This document shows positions 32,706 to 44,523 of a stretch of 64,000 nt of DNA, piece by piece. The stretch lies in contig OZ010799.1 of the NCBI GenBank assembly GCA_963932465.1, forward strand, positions 278,973,164 to 279,037,163, given 5' to 3'. Every line of letters starts with the position of its first letter. Positions within the stretch are counted from its first letter, which is position 1. Below the pieces are notes generated by a model. The model ran no database searches. It saw only the letters and a list, made by a program, of their open reading frames with translations, and was not told where the DNA came from. The translations under genes were made by a program, and so were the position numbers. This DNA is from Maratus speciosus (taxonomy: Eukaryota; Arthropoda; Arachnida; Araneae; Salticidae).

Positions 32706-33400
32706 CGAAGTCTAATATATAGCTTATATAAGTTTTATAACTACAGCTAGACCATCATATAATATTATTTAAGATACTTATCAATTTTTTACTCATCTTA
32801 AGTCTTAACTTAAAATTTAACTTTAATCCATTTTTATACTTAACTAAATAGTTTCTCTTTAAATTTCTAATTTTTTTCTCTTAAGTAGTTCTAAACTACA
32901 GTTCAACTTACCCCAATGGCTCACACATGGAAATATTCATAAAGAGGAACTGACATATCCTTAAAATAGTGAAGCTTCAACTGTAAGCGCTTTTGCAGGG
33001 TTTGATTACCTCCTGCAGAAACTTCCACCAGTAAGTTTAAATAGAAAATTTTTTCTCATTTAAACGCCTTATTAATGCAGTACTGAACAGGTACTGAACA
33101 GGTAATCAGCATTGAGGGGTTTCCTAGCTGTTATCAGCTTAACACCCAGACTAGGAAATTGGAATGTCTTATGTTTTAATGAGCCATTGGGATAAAGTTA
33201 AACAGTAGCAATGCTACTAGAAGAGAAAATGAAGTTAACAAGAGAAAAATAAGAAATTTAAGAAAAAAAAGGAATAAAATTAAATTTAAGTAAAATCTTA
33301 AGATGAAAGAAAGTTATCAATAAATCTTAAAAAATACATGAATCTTAAAATAAGTAAAGTCAAACTGTAGTTAGAAAACTACTATAATTATTAATGCAAA
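32706..33400. repeat. Degenerate inverted repeat with ~210-bp arms
   Basis: The left arm 32706-32930 (ending CCCCAATGGCTCA) is inverted at about 33180-33400 (starting TGAGCCATTGGGATAAAGTT). Both arms are rich in CTTAAGT / ACTTAAG-like words. The loop is part of repeat R2. An 11-bp direct repeat TTATTAATGCA at 33069 and 33388 brackets 33080-33387, suggesting an insertion into R2. Confidence 0.55.
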
Positions 33401-33890
33401 CATTCAGCCATAAATAACGGCACAAACAGACATTATTTTTTACTGGTAAAAGATTACTTTTCGGTTAGTCAAACCCTGATTTTCCGCCATATTGTGACAA
33501 CCTAGACAACTTCCCGTCAATGTCTGTGAAATATGTTAGAATATCTGGGAAAACCGACACCGGTAAAAACAAATTACAATTTTTATGATATTTGTAAGAC
33601 AATGTGTCTATGAATAAGGAGCTTAAATAAGACGAAATTTCCTATTAAAATTTTCTGGCGGTGAGTTTGCCCTGGTGATGATCAGAAACTGTTGATCGAA
33701 TTTATAAAAAAAACAGCATGCTATTGTTGTTAGATTATTATAAATACATTTCTACAGTCTAAATTTTGTTGGTCAATGTAACTTCTGTTACAAATATGTA
33801 ACCTCTGTTACTACATATATAATTTCTGTCACTCGCACTTTTTCTCTATTTTTTTCTTGTTGTATATGAGTAGCTCTTTAAAATGTTCCC
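32931..33890 (+). repeat. Dispersed repeat R2, diverged single-arm copy
   Basis: Matches the left arm of the terminal palindrome (62353-63000): AAGAGGAACTGACATAT, GTGAAGCTTCAACTGTAA, CATAAATAACGGCA, GCCATATTGTGACAACC and GAATAAGGAGCTTAAATAAG each have close counterparts in the same order. The copy is interrupted by ~308 bp at 33080-33387. Confidence 0.7.
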
Positions 33891-33928
33891 AAAAACTCAA
33901 AAGGCATCTATTCCTTAAATATACTAAT

Positions 33929-35336
33929 AGTCCAGGCAATACCTAGCAAAATTAATGGTAGTTCTGGAAATCGGCTTACATTATGTTTTTTGGGTCGCTG
34001 AATCCGAATTTGTAACTTCCAACCAAAATTTCCCCCGGCAACCCTCCCCCCCAAATTTCGGTAAAAAGCCCCCCAAAAGAGGTTTTTATTAAACAATTCC
34101 AATTTTTTATTGTTTTAGAGAAAAAGTATCTAGAAATTCAGAAATGACATTATGACTTAGGATGAAGGGGAAGGGGGGATCTGCCTCGGAACATGCGCGC
34201 CGTGCTGCGTAAACTAAGTTGCGTAATTCCACTTAACCACTCACACGTTTACATTCGACCTCCCATCTCCCCTTCGAACTTTCTCTATAAGGTTTACTTT
34301 AAGATTTTTGGGGCGCCGAATCCGAAATTTTAACTTTCCCCCCGAACCCTCCCGCCCCCAAATAGTTGTTTTTAACTTAAATTTCTTATTGTTTTAGGGG
34401 AAAAGCATTACGAAATTCAGAAACTAGACAAAATTTGCAACAAATAGGATATATGACATTATGAATTAGGATGAACGGGGAGGGTGAGGGCTGCCTCTGA
34501 ACATGCACTGCGGCGCTACGTGCACTAAATTATGAAGTCCAGGCAATAGGGGATTTTATCTGGCAGAATTAATACTAGTTCTGGATTTCGACCCACTTTA
34601 TGTTTTTTGGGTCGCTGAATCCGAATCTGTAACTTCCCACCAAAATTTCACCCAGCGACCCCCAAAAAATTGATTTTTTTAAAAAAATTTGGTTTTTGAG
34701 AAAAGCTCGCGGAGAATGATCCGAGACAGACCCCTCTCTCCCCGTTTATCCTACGTCATAATGTCATATATCCTATTTGTTGCAAATTTTGTCTAGTTTC
34801 TGAATTTCGTAATGCTTTTTTCCTAAAATAATAAGAAATTTAAGTTAAAAACAACTATTGGGGGGGAATTTTGGGGGTAAGTTAAAATTTCGGTTTCAGC
34901 GACCCAAAAAACTTAAAGTAAACCTTATAGAGAAAGTTCGGAGGGAAGATGGGAGGGCTAATGTAAACGTGTGAGTGGTTAAGTGGAATTGCGCAAATTA
35001 GTCCACGCAGCACTGCGGCGCATGTTCCGAGGCAGATCCCCTCTTCCCCTTCATCCTAAGTCATAATGTCATATATCTAATTTGTTGCAAATTTTGTCTA
35101 CTTTCTGAATTTCTAGATACTTTTTCCCTAAAACAATAAAAAATTGGAATTGTTTAATAAAAACCTTTTTGGGGGGCTTTTTACCAAAATTTGGGGGGGG
35201 GGCGTTGCCGGGGGAAATTTTGGTGGGAAGTTACGAATTCGGATTCAGCGACCCAAAAACATCTAGAAAGCCGATGTCCAGTACTACCATTAATTTTGCT
35301 AGGTACAGTCCCTATACGGTCTCTATTGCCTGGACT
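33929..35336. mobile_element. 1.4-kb foldback element
   Basis: The ends AGTCCAGGCAAT and ATTGCCTGGACT are perfect inverses, and the inverted similarity runs through most of the sequence (TTTGGGTCGCTGAATCCGAA on the left against CGGATTCAGCGACCCAAAAA on the right; AATGACATTATGACTTAGG against its inverse). A third terminus-like AGTCCAGGCAATAGGG sits at about 34538, so two elements may be joined. GC-rich C and G runs occur in each arm. No transposase; open frames are mirror images on the two strands. Confidence 0.8.
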
Positions 35337-35586
35337 GTAACACTATCTGAGCATTTAAAATTATATTTAGTACAGGGATTTGAAAATTTGGGCTGTAATG
35401 CTGAATACAAGTAACAGGGCTTACATATTGTTATATAAATTAATCCGCATTATTGTTTTTATTTGAATATGAAATTACATATTGAAGTCTAATACACTAA
35501 TGATGATATAATAGACTAGAAATAATATTTTGATAGGAATATAAATGTTGTAAATTGAGTGGATGTTTCCAATACAATATTCATCT

Positions 35587-35774
35587 TCAACCCTTTCAGG
35601 CAAGGTACTTCTATTCGTAAAATGCAGAAATGAATGGCGACACCAAATTTACAAACAAATTTATTTCAAAATAAGCAAAAGCTTTTGTTCACGTACTTAA
35701 TAAAAATAAATTTTTCATTCAAATATTCTGGTGCATGTGCGTCATTTAGGAATTAAAATTAAGTTAGGGGTTAA
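35587..35774. mobile_element. Decayed TTAA-type MITE
   Basis: TCAACCCTTTCAGGC on the left and GGGGTTAA on the right, with the internal ATGGCGACACCAAATTTACA and ATATTCTGGTGC phrases of the family. The left TTAA has mutated to TCAA. Confidence 0.6.
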
Positions 35775-35922
35775 AACATTTTCAGGTGACTGTATTTTTA
35801 ACCTAACTATGAATTTAGCTATGCTGGAACTGATTTTATATAGATTGTATACATATAAACACAGTAAAAATTATATTTGAGGAAAACTGAATACTTAAAA
35901 AAACAATAATAAATATTGGGAA

Positions 35923-35958
<36 letters not shown>

Positions 35959-35969
35959 TTTTTTTACCA

Positions 35970-36263
35970 TTAACACATTAATGACGGGAAAAGAGAATTC
36001 TTGTTTTCATTCAAAAAACATTATTGAGTAAGGGCGTGTCTTCTACAATACAGAAAATGCATTTATATCATGTTGTCCTTTTTTTTTTTTTAGATTGTAA
36101 TACATTTTATATTACATTCGTACATTGAAAGATATTTGCCGATGCTTAAACTTGGGAAACCGATCTGGAACAACAATTTACAAAAGACTTTCAGAACAGG
36201 GAGGAGTTTCTCTACAGTTTTAAAATTCAGATTTGATAAAATTGCCCGACGGCAATGTGTTAA
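35970..36263. mobile_element. 294-bp TTAA element, second subfamily
   Basis: TTAACACATTAATGACGGG on the left and CCCGACGGCAATGTGTTAA on the right are inverted termini with TTAA. A second copy is at 43713-44006, in the same orientation. A (TA)n run precedes it at about 35929-35956. Confidence 0.8.
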
Positions 36264-36269
36264 ATAATA

Positions 36270-37540
36270 GTCATCTTGTTAACTTAATAAAATGTTGTCT
36301 CAAAATCTCAATCATTGTTTGAGCTTTTGGTGAGTAAAAAGTAGATTGCTCACGTGTTCATGTGATTGTATATTATGCATATACTTACGACTAGTTCTTA
36401 GAATTATGAACTTTTATGTATTAAGATTCAAAAGAAGTATTTACTTTTTTGAATTAGTTTACGGTTTTGTAAGTTTTGATACTAAGATTAACACAGTTAA
36501 TAATAAGCAGTTAATACTAAGATTAACACAGTTCCTGAATATTTTAAGCGTCGTAAAACCTTTTCAAAATCCCCATGCACATTCCATATCAATTAAAATC
36601 CCCAATATTTTTTTATGCCAGTTTGGTTTACATATGCAAATAAAACGGTGCATCGATTTTTTTATATTTGAATATAAAGGTTAAAAAAAAAAGTATATTT
36701 TATAAATTTTACAAAGTTCTCATCAGTTTTGCTTCCTATTTCTGCACATAACTACCTTTCTGCACATAACTTGGTGATTGATATCGCATGTGCATGAGGA
36801 TTTGAAAAGTTCTTTATAACGCTTAAAATATTGAGAAAAATTCCTCATTTTTCTTCAATTTTTTTTTTCTAATTTCTTGAGTGATAAATATATGTCATAA
36901 TTCATATAGGGTTTATGTTTTTCCCTGGAACAGCATTTAAATTGCAATTAAAAAAAAAGAGTTTGAAGTTCCCTTGTCCCCTTAAATCATTTAACTATTA
37001 TTCAATAATCGAATTTATCATATTTCGAAAGTTATTCAAAAGTGTCTTTCTATAAGCTTATTATACAATATTTTCTCTTTCCCTGCATTCAGCCCTCTAA
37101 TGTTAATTTATTAGCTGCAAGATCCTACTTATATTCAATATGGACTTAAATAAAAGAACCACTTTCAGCAAATCATATTTGCGCAACTACGCCATTAGGC
37201 AACGGACCTAATTATGGAAGATTTACAATAAAATTCCCCATTTTGGTTGTAAACTGTAATCTTCTACAAAAAATTATTTTGATTTTTTGGTGAACATAAA
37301 ATTAAAATCAAATTAAGAGTAACAAGTTTAAATGTAACTAGCGTCGAAACATGCTCAAATTTTTGTTTTTATTTTTTTAACTTATTCCTGTGTAACTTCT
37401 CAGAATAGTAAAACAGTAGCTTCTCTTTCAAAATGTATATAAACAAATTTATGTACAACTGAAAAATCGCCATAAGAGATAACGAAAGTTTCATATCGTA
37501 TAAAATTAGGCCAACATCTTGTTACTGGAGAAAACACAAA
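36270..37540. other. Unassigned AT-rich interval
   Basis: No recognised gene. A short duplication (TACTAAGATTAACACAGTT near 36480 and 36513) and a TTTCTGCACATAACT pair near 36740-36762 are the only local repeats noted. Confidence 0.35.
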
Positions 37541-37545
37541 ACGAT

Positions 37546-37625
37546 GTACATTTACAGACTAGCGTCTAAATCGCGCCCTCACAGCGGCTCCTATCACAAA
37601 TGCACCCGCGAAATTCCCTATGCTA
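37546..37625 (+). repeat. Inverted partner repeat, left copy
   Basis: GACTAGCGTCTAAATCGCGC through CACAAATGCACCCGCGAAAT and TCCCTATGCTA is repeated in reverse orientation at 41870-41960. The orientation of the pair is that expected of terminal inverted repeats of a 4.4-kb element, but no TSD was found. Confidence 0.6.
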
Positions 37626-37705
37626 CTGAGAAAGTCCCTATTTAAAGGGAAAATATGGTTTTTCTTTTTAATCTATGTAAACGAGTTAAATTCAGGTGCT
37701 TTTTT

Positions 37706-38255
37706 AGGTGCGTTCGTAATTATATAAATACGTAGCACCTATAGTCGTCGTTCAGTCCGTCCGTCTGTCCGTCCGTCTGTCTGTCCGTCCGCATATAACA
37801 GAGCAAAAACTACCCGACCGAATGATCTGAAATTTTTAATATATAATTGCTGCAAAATTTTGTCGAGCCATTTCCAATTTTATGAAAATCGGATGTATAG
37901 TTTAATTACAGGGACACCCAAAAGTTTTCCGTTACATTATGGCCAATGGGAAAAAAATATTGCAAATGCATTTTAATGATTTTACAGCCTTCCGAATGGT
38001 CTGAAATTTTAAATATATAATTGCTTCAAAATTTTGTCGAGCCATTTCAAATTTTATGAAAATCGAATGTATAGTTTAATTACAGGGACAGTCAAAAGTT
38101 TTCCGTTACATTACGGGGAATAGGGAAAAAATTATTGTAAGTGCATTTTAATGATGTTACAGACTATGCACTTATGAAGCGCAAAAAAATATACATTCAG
38201 TACAATATGGGGTGCAAAAAATAATTATAAAACTAGTTATAGTACGAACGCACCT
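37706..38255 (+). mobile_element. GTCC/GTCT TIR element with two internal 174-bp units
   Basis: AGGTGCGTTCGTA at the left and TACGAACGCACCT at the right are perfect inverted repeats. A CCGTCCGTCTGTCC-type tract lies near 37758-37792. Two ~174-bp tandem units follow, each starting TCTGAAATTTT and containing TTTTGTCGAGCCATTTC and AGTTTTCCGTTACATTA (first near 37826, second near 38000). The copy at 48297-48682 has one such unit. Confidence 0.7.
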
Positions 38256-38259
38256 CATT

Positions 38260-38995
38260 TGCCACGTTTGACGAGCAATTTCCAACTTGTTTTTTTCTTT
38301 GCGCGTGTGTGTGTATGTGGTTGCTATTGGCGTGGGGAACAAAATGGTTTTAAATAGATTTGATAGTAGTGAGATTAAATTTTTATTTATTGATTCTGAA
38401 TAAAATAAATAGATGAATGTACAGGAATATTTCTGGATAAAGATGTTGTCCTTTAGACGTTATGAATACGATTTGTGTTAATTTTGTTATTTTTTTACTT
38501 ATCAAATCTCTGGTTGTTTCAGTATTTAAAGGAAAGAAAAATGGTATATGAATATTAGTTTTTAAAATGGCTTTCTTAGGTAAAGGTAATCAGTCAGATC
38601 TTAAATATCTGGCATTAGAGATCAGAGAATAAGCGACTAACGAGTTGAGTATAATAGATTTAAATGTTTTAGTAACTTTAAGCATATAGATCGACCGAAA
38701 TATTCGTTAGGTTTTCAGCCCAAAATCTGTGTTTTGCCAAACATTCGTTTTCGAGGAAAATGCTGCTGTAAGTTCCGCCGAAACTATCTGTATTTCAAAA
38801 ATTTCGTTTGTTTCTTCGGAACTTTTCTACATTACTCATTGATTTGAACTGCATCGGCTTAAATGAGACTCTCTACATTTATTGCTAAGAACGTCACTGT
38901 TTTTAAATATCAGTCATCAAGGACTCCAGATGTGTGTGCAAATTATAACGCAAGAAATGCATATATGACTAAACTTTAAACATGCTTTCCACGTG
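38260..38995. other. Unassigned AT-rich interval
   Basis: No gene, RNA or element recognised. A TG-rich stretch is present near 38300-38330. Confidence 0.35.
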
Positions 38996-38999
38996 CTCA

Positions 39000-39212
39000 T
39001 TAACCCCTTGAGGGGCAAGCAATTACGCTTGTGAAATGCGGAATTCCCACCGGAATCGTTGAAAAATTCTATTTCAAAGTAAGTAAAAGCAATTTTACGG
39101 CCTTTTTTTCCACCAAAGTTAGAAAAGTAAAATTTAATAAAATTTTTCTGGCGTAAAACTTCGTTAATCGTAGGTGGTATATAATATATACCGGTGCCCC
39201 TCAAGGGGTTAA
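39000..39212. mobile_element. piggyBac-like TTAA MITE
   Basis: TTAACCCCTTGAGGGGC on the left and GCCCCTCAAGGGGTTAA on the right are perfect inverted termini including TTAA. Related to 20585-20795 but in the opposite orientation (CCACCAAAGTTAG against the other copy's AACTTTGATGG). Confidence 0.85.
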
Positions 39213-39297
39213 AAGCTGCAAACTTAACAGTAATTATTTATTTTTTCTTTTTATTGAACAGCAAATGTTACAGATTATTTTCTTTAAATAAAGAATT

Positions 39298-39718
39298 TTA
39301 ACCCCTTAACCCTTTCAGGGGCAGAGAAATTCTGTTCGTAAAGTAATAAAATAATTGACTGACACCAGAATATTCAAACGAATTTCTTACTAAATAACAA
39401 AACGCTATTTTGCACGTTAATTACAAAAGCAACTTTTTATTAAAATATTCTTGGTGCCAGTAGTCAGTTTTGGAATTAAAATTAGGTGGCTACCGTCCCT
39501 GAAAGGGTTAACCTACAATGACGGGCATAGCCCGCATACGATGATCGAGCCAAATGTAAAATCTTCTTACCACTAAAATTTCACAGTAAATATAGTTTAA
39601 TTTAATCGTCAAAATTCCATGATTAAACAAGAGGAAAATCTCTATTAAATTTTAGTGGTAGCTATGGATTTAACAAACCGTGGAGTTGTTAAAAGTAAAT
39701 CGTAGGTTAAGGGGTTAA
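39298..39718. mobile_element. Outer TTAA element containing a second TTAA element
   Basis: The right end reads TCGTAGGTTAAGGGGTTAA. The left end is TTAACCCC, then the inner element, then TTAACCTACAATGACGG. Removing the inner element and one TTAA restores TTAACCCCTTAACCTAC, the inverse of the right end. The terminus thus contained an internal TTAA that served as target for the second element. Confidence 0.8.
39306..39511. mobile_element. piggyBac-like TTAA MITE nested in the terminus of another
   Basis: TTAACCCTTTCAGGGGC on the left and GTCCCTGAAAGGGTTAA on the right, 206 bp with both TTAA sites. It shares GACTGACACCAGAATATT and CTTGGTGCCAGTAGTCAG with 2217-2434 and 44305-44523. Confidence 0.85.
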
Positions 39719-39719
39719 A

Positions 39720-40500
39720 AAACAATCGGGTTTTCTTTCTGTCATGTTATCGATTTGCATATATTTTATTTAATTTGGCTACTATGACGCAAACAAAACA
39801 TTTACATAAATGTTACTTATGGATTTTTGGATAGCATGACACAAAAGATAATTCAATTGACTGAAATAAAGCATTTCAGTGTATGATATAGACTCAGTGA
39901 AAATTTGATATATTTAACAGTGTACTGGAAAATTTAAAAATATCGTTTGGATGTGAAAATATATTTAAAAAGACAAATCAAAAATTATTTTTTATCGAAT
40001 TTTAAAACAAACCTTTTAAAGTACTATTTCGCCACTCAAATTTTCATATCATCTCATTTAAAACCCATATTTTGAACTTATCAGAGACCTGAATGAAAAA
40101 GCGTTAGTGAATAAATTGTACATATATATGAATTGATGTTGAAAATACTGTTTGCACGTGTTGAAAATAAATAGAAAAAAGAAAATGATGATATATTTTT
40201 CTTTTAATTAATAGCATAGCGTTACCCAAATTTTTATATCATTATTTTTAATACCTATATTTAAATTTTTATAGCCATAAGGTAAAGTGCTGTGTCACAA
40301 ACGTTTAACCCGTTGAGAGTTTTTGTACTGATTTTAATTACTAATAAAATTTATAAATGAAAAATCCATGTGTCCCATTTTTGTGTTCTTCTATCTTTAC
40401 AAGAGGAAATTAGTTGGATTCGGGAAAATTTTCGACTTCCGGTTTTCGATGTATTTATACGTTATAGAAAATCATGAATACGATTTAATGGTTTTTAGAA
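39720..40500. other. Unassigned AT-rich interval
   Basis: No recognised gene. GTCTGTCTGTC-type sequence begins at the right edge (40503), perhaps the start of the repeat-bearing element that follows. Confidence 0.35.
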
Positions 40501-40502
40501 AA

Positions 40503-41060
40503 TGTCTGTCTGTCACTCTGTCTGTGAGTCTGTCTGTATGTGACAAAAATTTTGTGGCGCTCTATCTCAATCACTAATGCACGAAATTTCACAAACCTAT
40601 AGATTCAGTAAGACCTTGATAAAAACTGGTGTTAATTAGTGTTTGGTGTATATCGCCCAACAGGTAGCGTTGCTATGCTGATTTTTTCACGATTTCAGCA
40701 ATAACTCTATCAAGAATTGATGTACGAAATTTAATAAAACTTTAGATTCAGTTAGACCTTGATATAAACTTGCTTGATTAGTTTTTGGTGTATATCACCC
40801 AACAGGTGGCGCTGCTGTGCTGCTTTCTGAGTAATTAATAGCTATATCTCAATAACTAATGCACGGATATTCATCAAATTTCATATTCAGTTAGACGTTG
40901 ATATAAGCTGTTACTGATTAGCTTTTGGTGTAAATCGCACATTTGGCACTGCTATGCTGAATTTTTCACAATTTTCGCAAAAGCTATATCTCAAAAACTA
41001 ATGCAGGCAATTTTATCAAACTTTGTATTCTGTTACATTTTCACGTAAATAGATCCTTAT
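40503..41060 (+). repeat. Four degenerate ~140-bp tandem units after a GTCT tract
   Basis: CTATCTCAATCACTAATGCA-like phrases occur at about 40561, 40705, 40849 and 40986, each followed by ATTCAGTTAGACCTTGAT-like and TTTGGTGTATATCGCCCAAC-like phrases. The leading CTGTCTGTCACTCTGTCTG tract resembles the start of the 37706 family, but the unit sequence differs. Confidence 0.7.
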
Positions 41061-41869
41061 TAGACTTGGGTGTATATAGAACAAGAGGTGTTGATTTTGA
41101 TACTTTGGGTTAGAATTTTGGTTGCGGACATATAAGTGGTCGGGTTCCGAAATTCAATGATTTGTTTGAAACAATGCGATACTTATAAATTCTTATTAAA
41201 TGCATCCAATTCAACGAACCTATATACCTTTACATTCCTTATGATGGGCATAGATTGCCATTTAATTTTAGCACTGTGATAGCGAATTTTGAATTATTAA
41301 CATGTATGAGATAGAATATAGTTTTTGAATTGGCACATCAGTCTAGTTATATTCTTACTAAAATAAAGTGATCATCTAACTAGAAAATGAAGCAGTTTTT
41401 AAAAAAGAATATATGCCATACTTTTATTTTTAGGATATTGCATCTCGCATCAACACTTAAAAGGCAGATTTTTTTATGTATTTACTTTCATAAAATAATA
41501 GCGAGTTTTTTTTCTTTTCTAAAAGACAGAAATTTTATAAAATGTTACCTCTTTCATTACGTTTAAGTTGTCTGTAATATTGTTTTAATTTCTCTTTATT
41601 GACCATTAATAAATATAAAATCCCGTCTCCAGTAAAAATCAATCCAAAAGAAAAAATAAACTGATTTTATTCAGATTTAAAAAAAAATAATAATACAAAT
41701 ATATAATGATATCAAGCAATTTAAATCTGGTTTTAAATAAAGCTCATTTAACTTGTACATGAGTGGTATTTGTTAGCTGTTTTATTATTTTTTTCCCCTA
41801 AAAACTACTAAGACAGGATATGCAACGCTCCGCTTTTAAGCAGAAAGTAAACAAAGCATCCTATGAGCC
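41061..41869. other. Unassigned AT-rich interval
   Basis: No gene or element recognised. Confidence 0.35.
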
Positions 41870-41960
41870 AGCGCGCCGTGCTAGGGAATTTCGCGGTTGC
41901 ATTTGTGATATGAGCCGTTGTGAGGGGTGCGATTTAGGCGCTAGTCATTTACTGTAACCC
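41870..41960 (-). repeat. Inverted partner repeat, right copy
   Basis: Reverse-complement match to 37546-37625 (AGGGAATTTCGCGGTTGCAT and ATTTAGGCGCTAGTCATTTA here). It is followed at 41960 by CCCTCTTACTTAC. Confidence 0.6.
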
Positions 41961-42184
41961 TCTTACTTACAATTCACATCGCCACAATTGCACGGGGTGT
42001 CACGCAACATTTCACTTACAAAACAATCGGTTGCTGAGGAGCATCCGATTTACTAAAACAGTCTGTCATTTTTTGACAAGGAATTGTAAAATATCTAACT
42101 CGATTACTAGTTTTAAATTACCGCATAAAATTTGCGGTGTGAGGTTTTAAAAAATGTTTGTTTTAATGAAAATTTTCACATAAG

Positions 42185-42735
42185 TACTTTTAAACTAGGA
42201 CCGCCCTGATGGGAAATTGTATAAATACATAATGTAAACTCACATCTCAGGAACAAATTTCGCTCAACAATTCAGAATATGTTTCTGCTATGCTAAAATG
42301 TATATTTTATTTAAAAAAATTCACAATGAAGAATTTATTGTCATTGATAGGGGTTTTTGTAATAGTAGCCTCTTGTTGTGGAATTTCATTACGTAATTTA
42401 AACTTATTTACTATAAATAAAATACTCTCGAATCTTCAAAATAACCTTGGACACTGATCAAATTTATGTTTAGAAAAAATATTTCCTATAATAGGGTAGT
42501 GCCCCCGGTTGAAAAATTGCATAACTACACCAATTTTATCTCATTTCCCATGAAACATTTCCTCAGATCTTCAGAATGTACTTCTGGCCAATTCTATATT
42601 TTGATAATATTTTTCCCTTGATAAGTGCGTTTATAGTAATAACGCACCTGGTGAGAAATTATATAACTACGAAATTTTAATTAATTTCCATGTGTGAATG
42701 TTCCTCAGGTCATAAGAATAATATAGCGCCATGTT
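42185..42735 (+). repeat. Degenerate ~145-bp tandem units
   Basis: A GGGAAATTGTATAAATAC-like phrase recurs near 42210, 42390 (poorly), 42508 and 42653. Each is followed by a CATTTCCCATGAAAC / CCTCAGATCTTCAGAAT-like phrase. Three units are convincing and one is weak. Confidence 0.5.
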
Positions 42736-43712
42736 CTTTTTTGTTTTTTTTTTACGTGACAGATGTTGTTTTGTCTGAAACGTCGTTGAAGGAAAATTGC
42801 TTCACTGCGCAAACTAAACTCACTCGCACCACAAAATATTTCAATATGGGAGAACACCAAAATCTTATTTTCTTAGACCTGTATTGGTGTAAGGCATAAT
42901 TCTGAACCGAATGGCTGTTCTTGTTTTTCTCTGCGTTATTTTGTCGATTTAAATGTACGGGGTGTTCCTCTTTTTGTTTTTGTTTTTTTAATAAAGTTTA
43001 CTGTACAAAACTGTGCGATCGTCGCTTTTGTAGCCACCGTTCACTGTGAAATTCTTTTATTCGGGATATCCTCTGGCCACAAGGAACTTCTACAGACCAA
43101 GACTATGAAGTGATGAACGTACGATGGGATACGGCGAATACCTTCTGTATTTTTTTAAACCTAATATTTGTAAACTACAAACTATTTTATTTTAGACATT
43201 TGCTATTCCATGCATTCGAAAAAACCTTCTCGCTAACGTAGGATTTTTAAAACTTAATAATAATCATTTCATAAAATATGTCTATTGAATAAAAAACAAG
43301 CTGTAGGGGAGACTAGGGAGGATCGACCCACCCATCAGTTTTCATATTTAAAAGAATTTCGGAGTTTTATCAATAGGTGTCAACCAAAGCTATTGAAATG
43401 CTCAAATAACAGTCTCTGTTTCATACAGATAATCAAAATACTTGTGTAAAAAATCAATTGTGAAGAGTTTTCAACCTAAAAGTTGTGTTTCTTAGAAATA
43501 TTTTGTAAGATTTTTTCAGAAAAAAAAATCATATAAATTTAAGTAAGTAGGTTTTAAGTAATGCAGAAATATCGACCTTTCATCCCATGCATAAGGATTA
43601 TACAATAATTTAGGCTTAACATAACAATGTGCTATTCTTTAGAAAAGGACTATGTGGGGCGGTTTGACACAGTCAATGTTAGGGAGGGTTGATAAGATGT
43701 TCAAGGCTCCCG

Positions 43713-44006
43713 TTGCATATTCACGACGGGAAAAAAGATATCTGGTTTTCATTCAAAAAAGCATCATTGACAAAGGGCGTGGCTTCTGCCTTATAGAAAA
43801 TGCATTTATATCGTGTTGTCAATATTTTTTTTTAGACTGTAAGACATTTTGTGTTAAATTCGTACATTGAAAGATATTTACCGATGCATAAATTATAGAA
43901 ACCTATATATAGAATACCAATTTACAAAAGACTTTCAGAACAGGGAGGAGCTTCTAGTGTTTTAAAATTCAGATTGGATAAAAATTGCCCGTCGGCAATG
44001 TGTTAA
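43713..44006. mobile_element. TTAA element of the second subfamily, nested
   Basis: Aligns along its length with 35970-36263 (AAAATGCATTTATATC, CGTACATTGAAAGATATTT, CAGAACAGGGAGGAG). The right terminus CGGCAATGTGTTAA is intact; the left TTAACACATT has decayed to TTGCATATT. Confidence 0.75.
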
Positions 44007-44304
44007 TTAAGGGATTTTGGAAATCTTTTTATTATACACTGTGCATAACGAAAGATTAATGGTTATATATAAAAATGAATGTAAACATTTTTCTATAAAG
44101 CTACAGTAAAATGGGGTGATGGAAAAGAAAACGTTTAAAACTGATTAAAGAAACATGTGAAAAATTGCTGTAGTATCCACTGAACGAAACAAATTAATGA
44201 AATACAAATGGGAAAGTCGATAAGAACTTTTTAACATTTAAATATTACTTACAATAGGTAAATAGAAACAGTGGAAAAGACGAGAAAGTATGAAAGCAGC
44301 AGCC

Positions 44305-44523
44305 TTAACCGTTTCAGGGGCAGTAGTATGTTTATGAAACCACTTAACTTTAATTCCCAAACGTCACAGTGACACCAGAATTTTGTTAAAATCTTTTCCA
44401 TTTAACGTGTATGTGAAATATAGTCTTTTTCTTATTTCTGAATAAATTTGTTCGTAAATTCCGGTGTCAGTCATTTATTTCAACATTTTAGTATTGAAAG
44501 TACTTTTCCCCTAAAAGGGTTAA
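44305..44523. mobile_element. piggyBac-like TTAA MITE, nested
   Basis: TTAACCGTTTCAGGGGC on the left and CCCCTAAAAGGGTTAA on the right. It carries the family phrases TGACACCAGAATTTTG and AATTCCGGTGTCAGTCAT. Confidence 0.75.

Noticed and set aside
33908..35414. Open frames of 64 and 81 aa on opposite strands
   Set aside because: They are mirror readings of the two arms of the foldback element.
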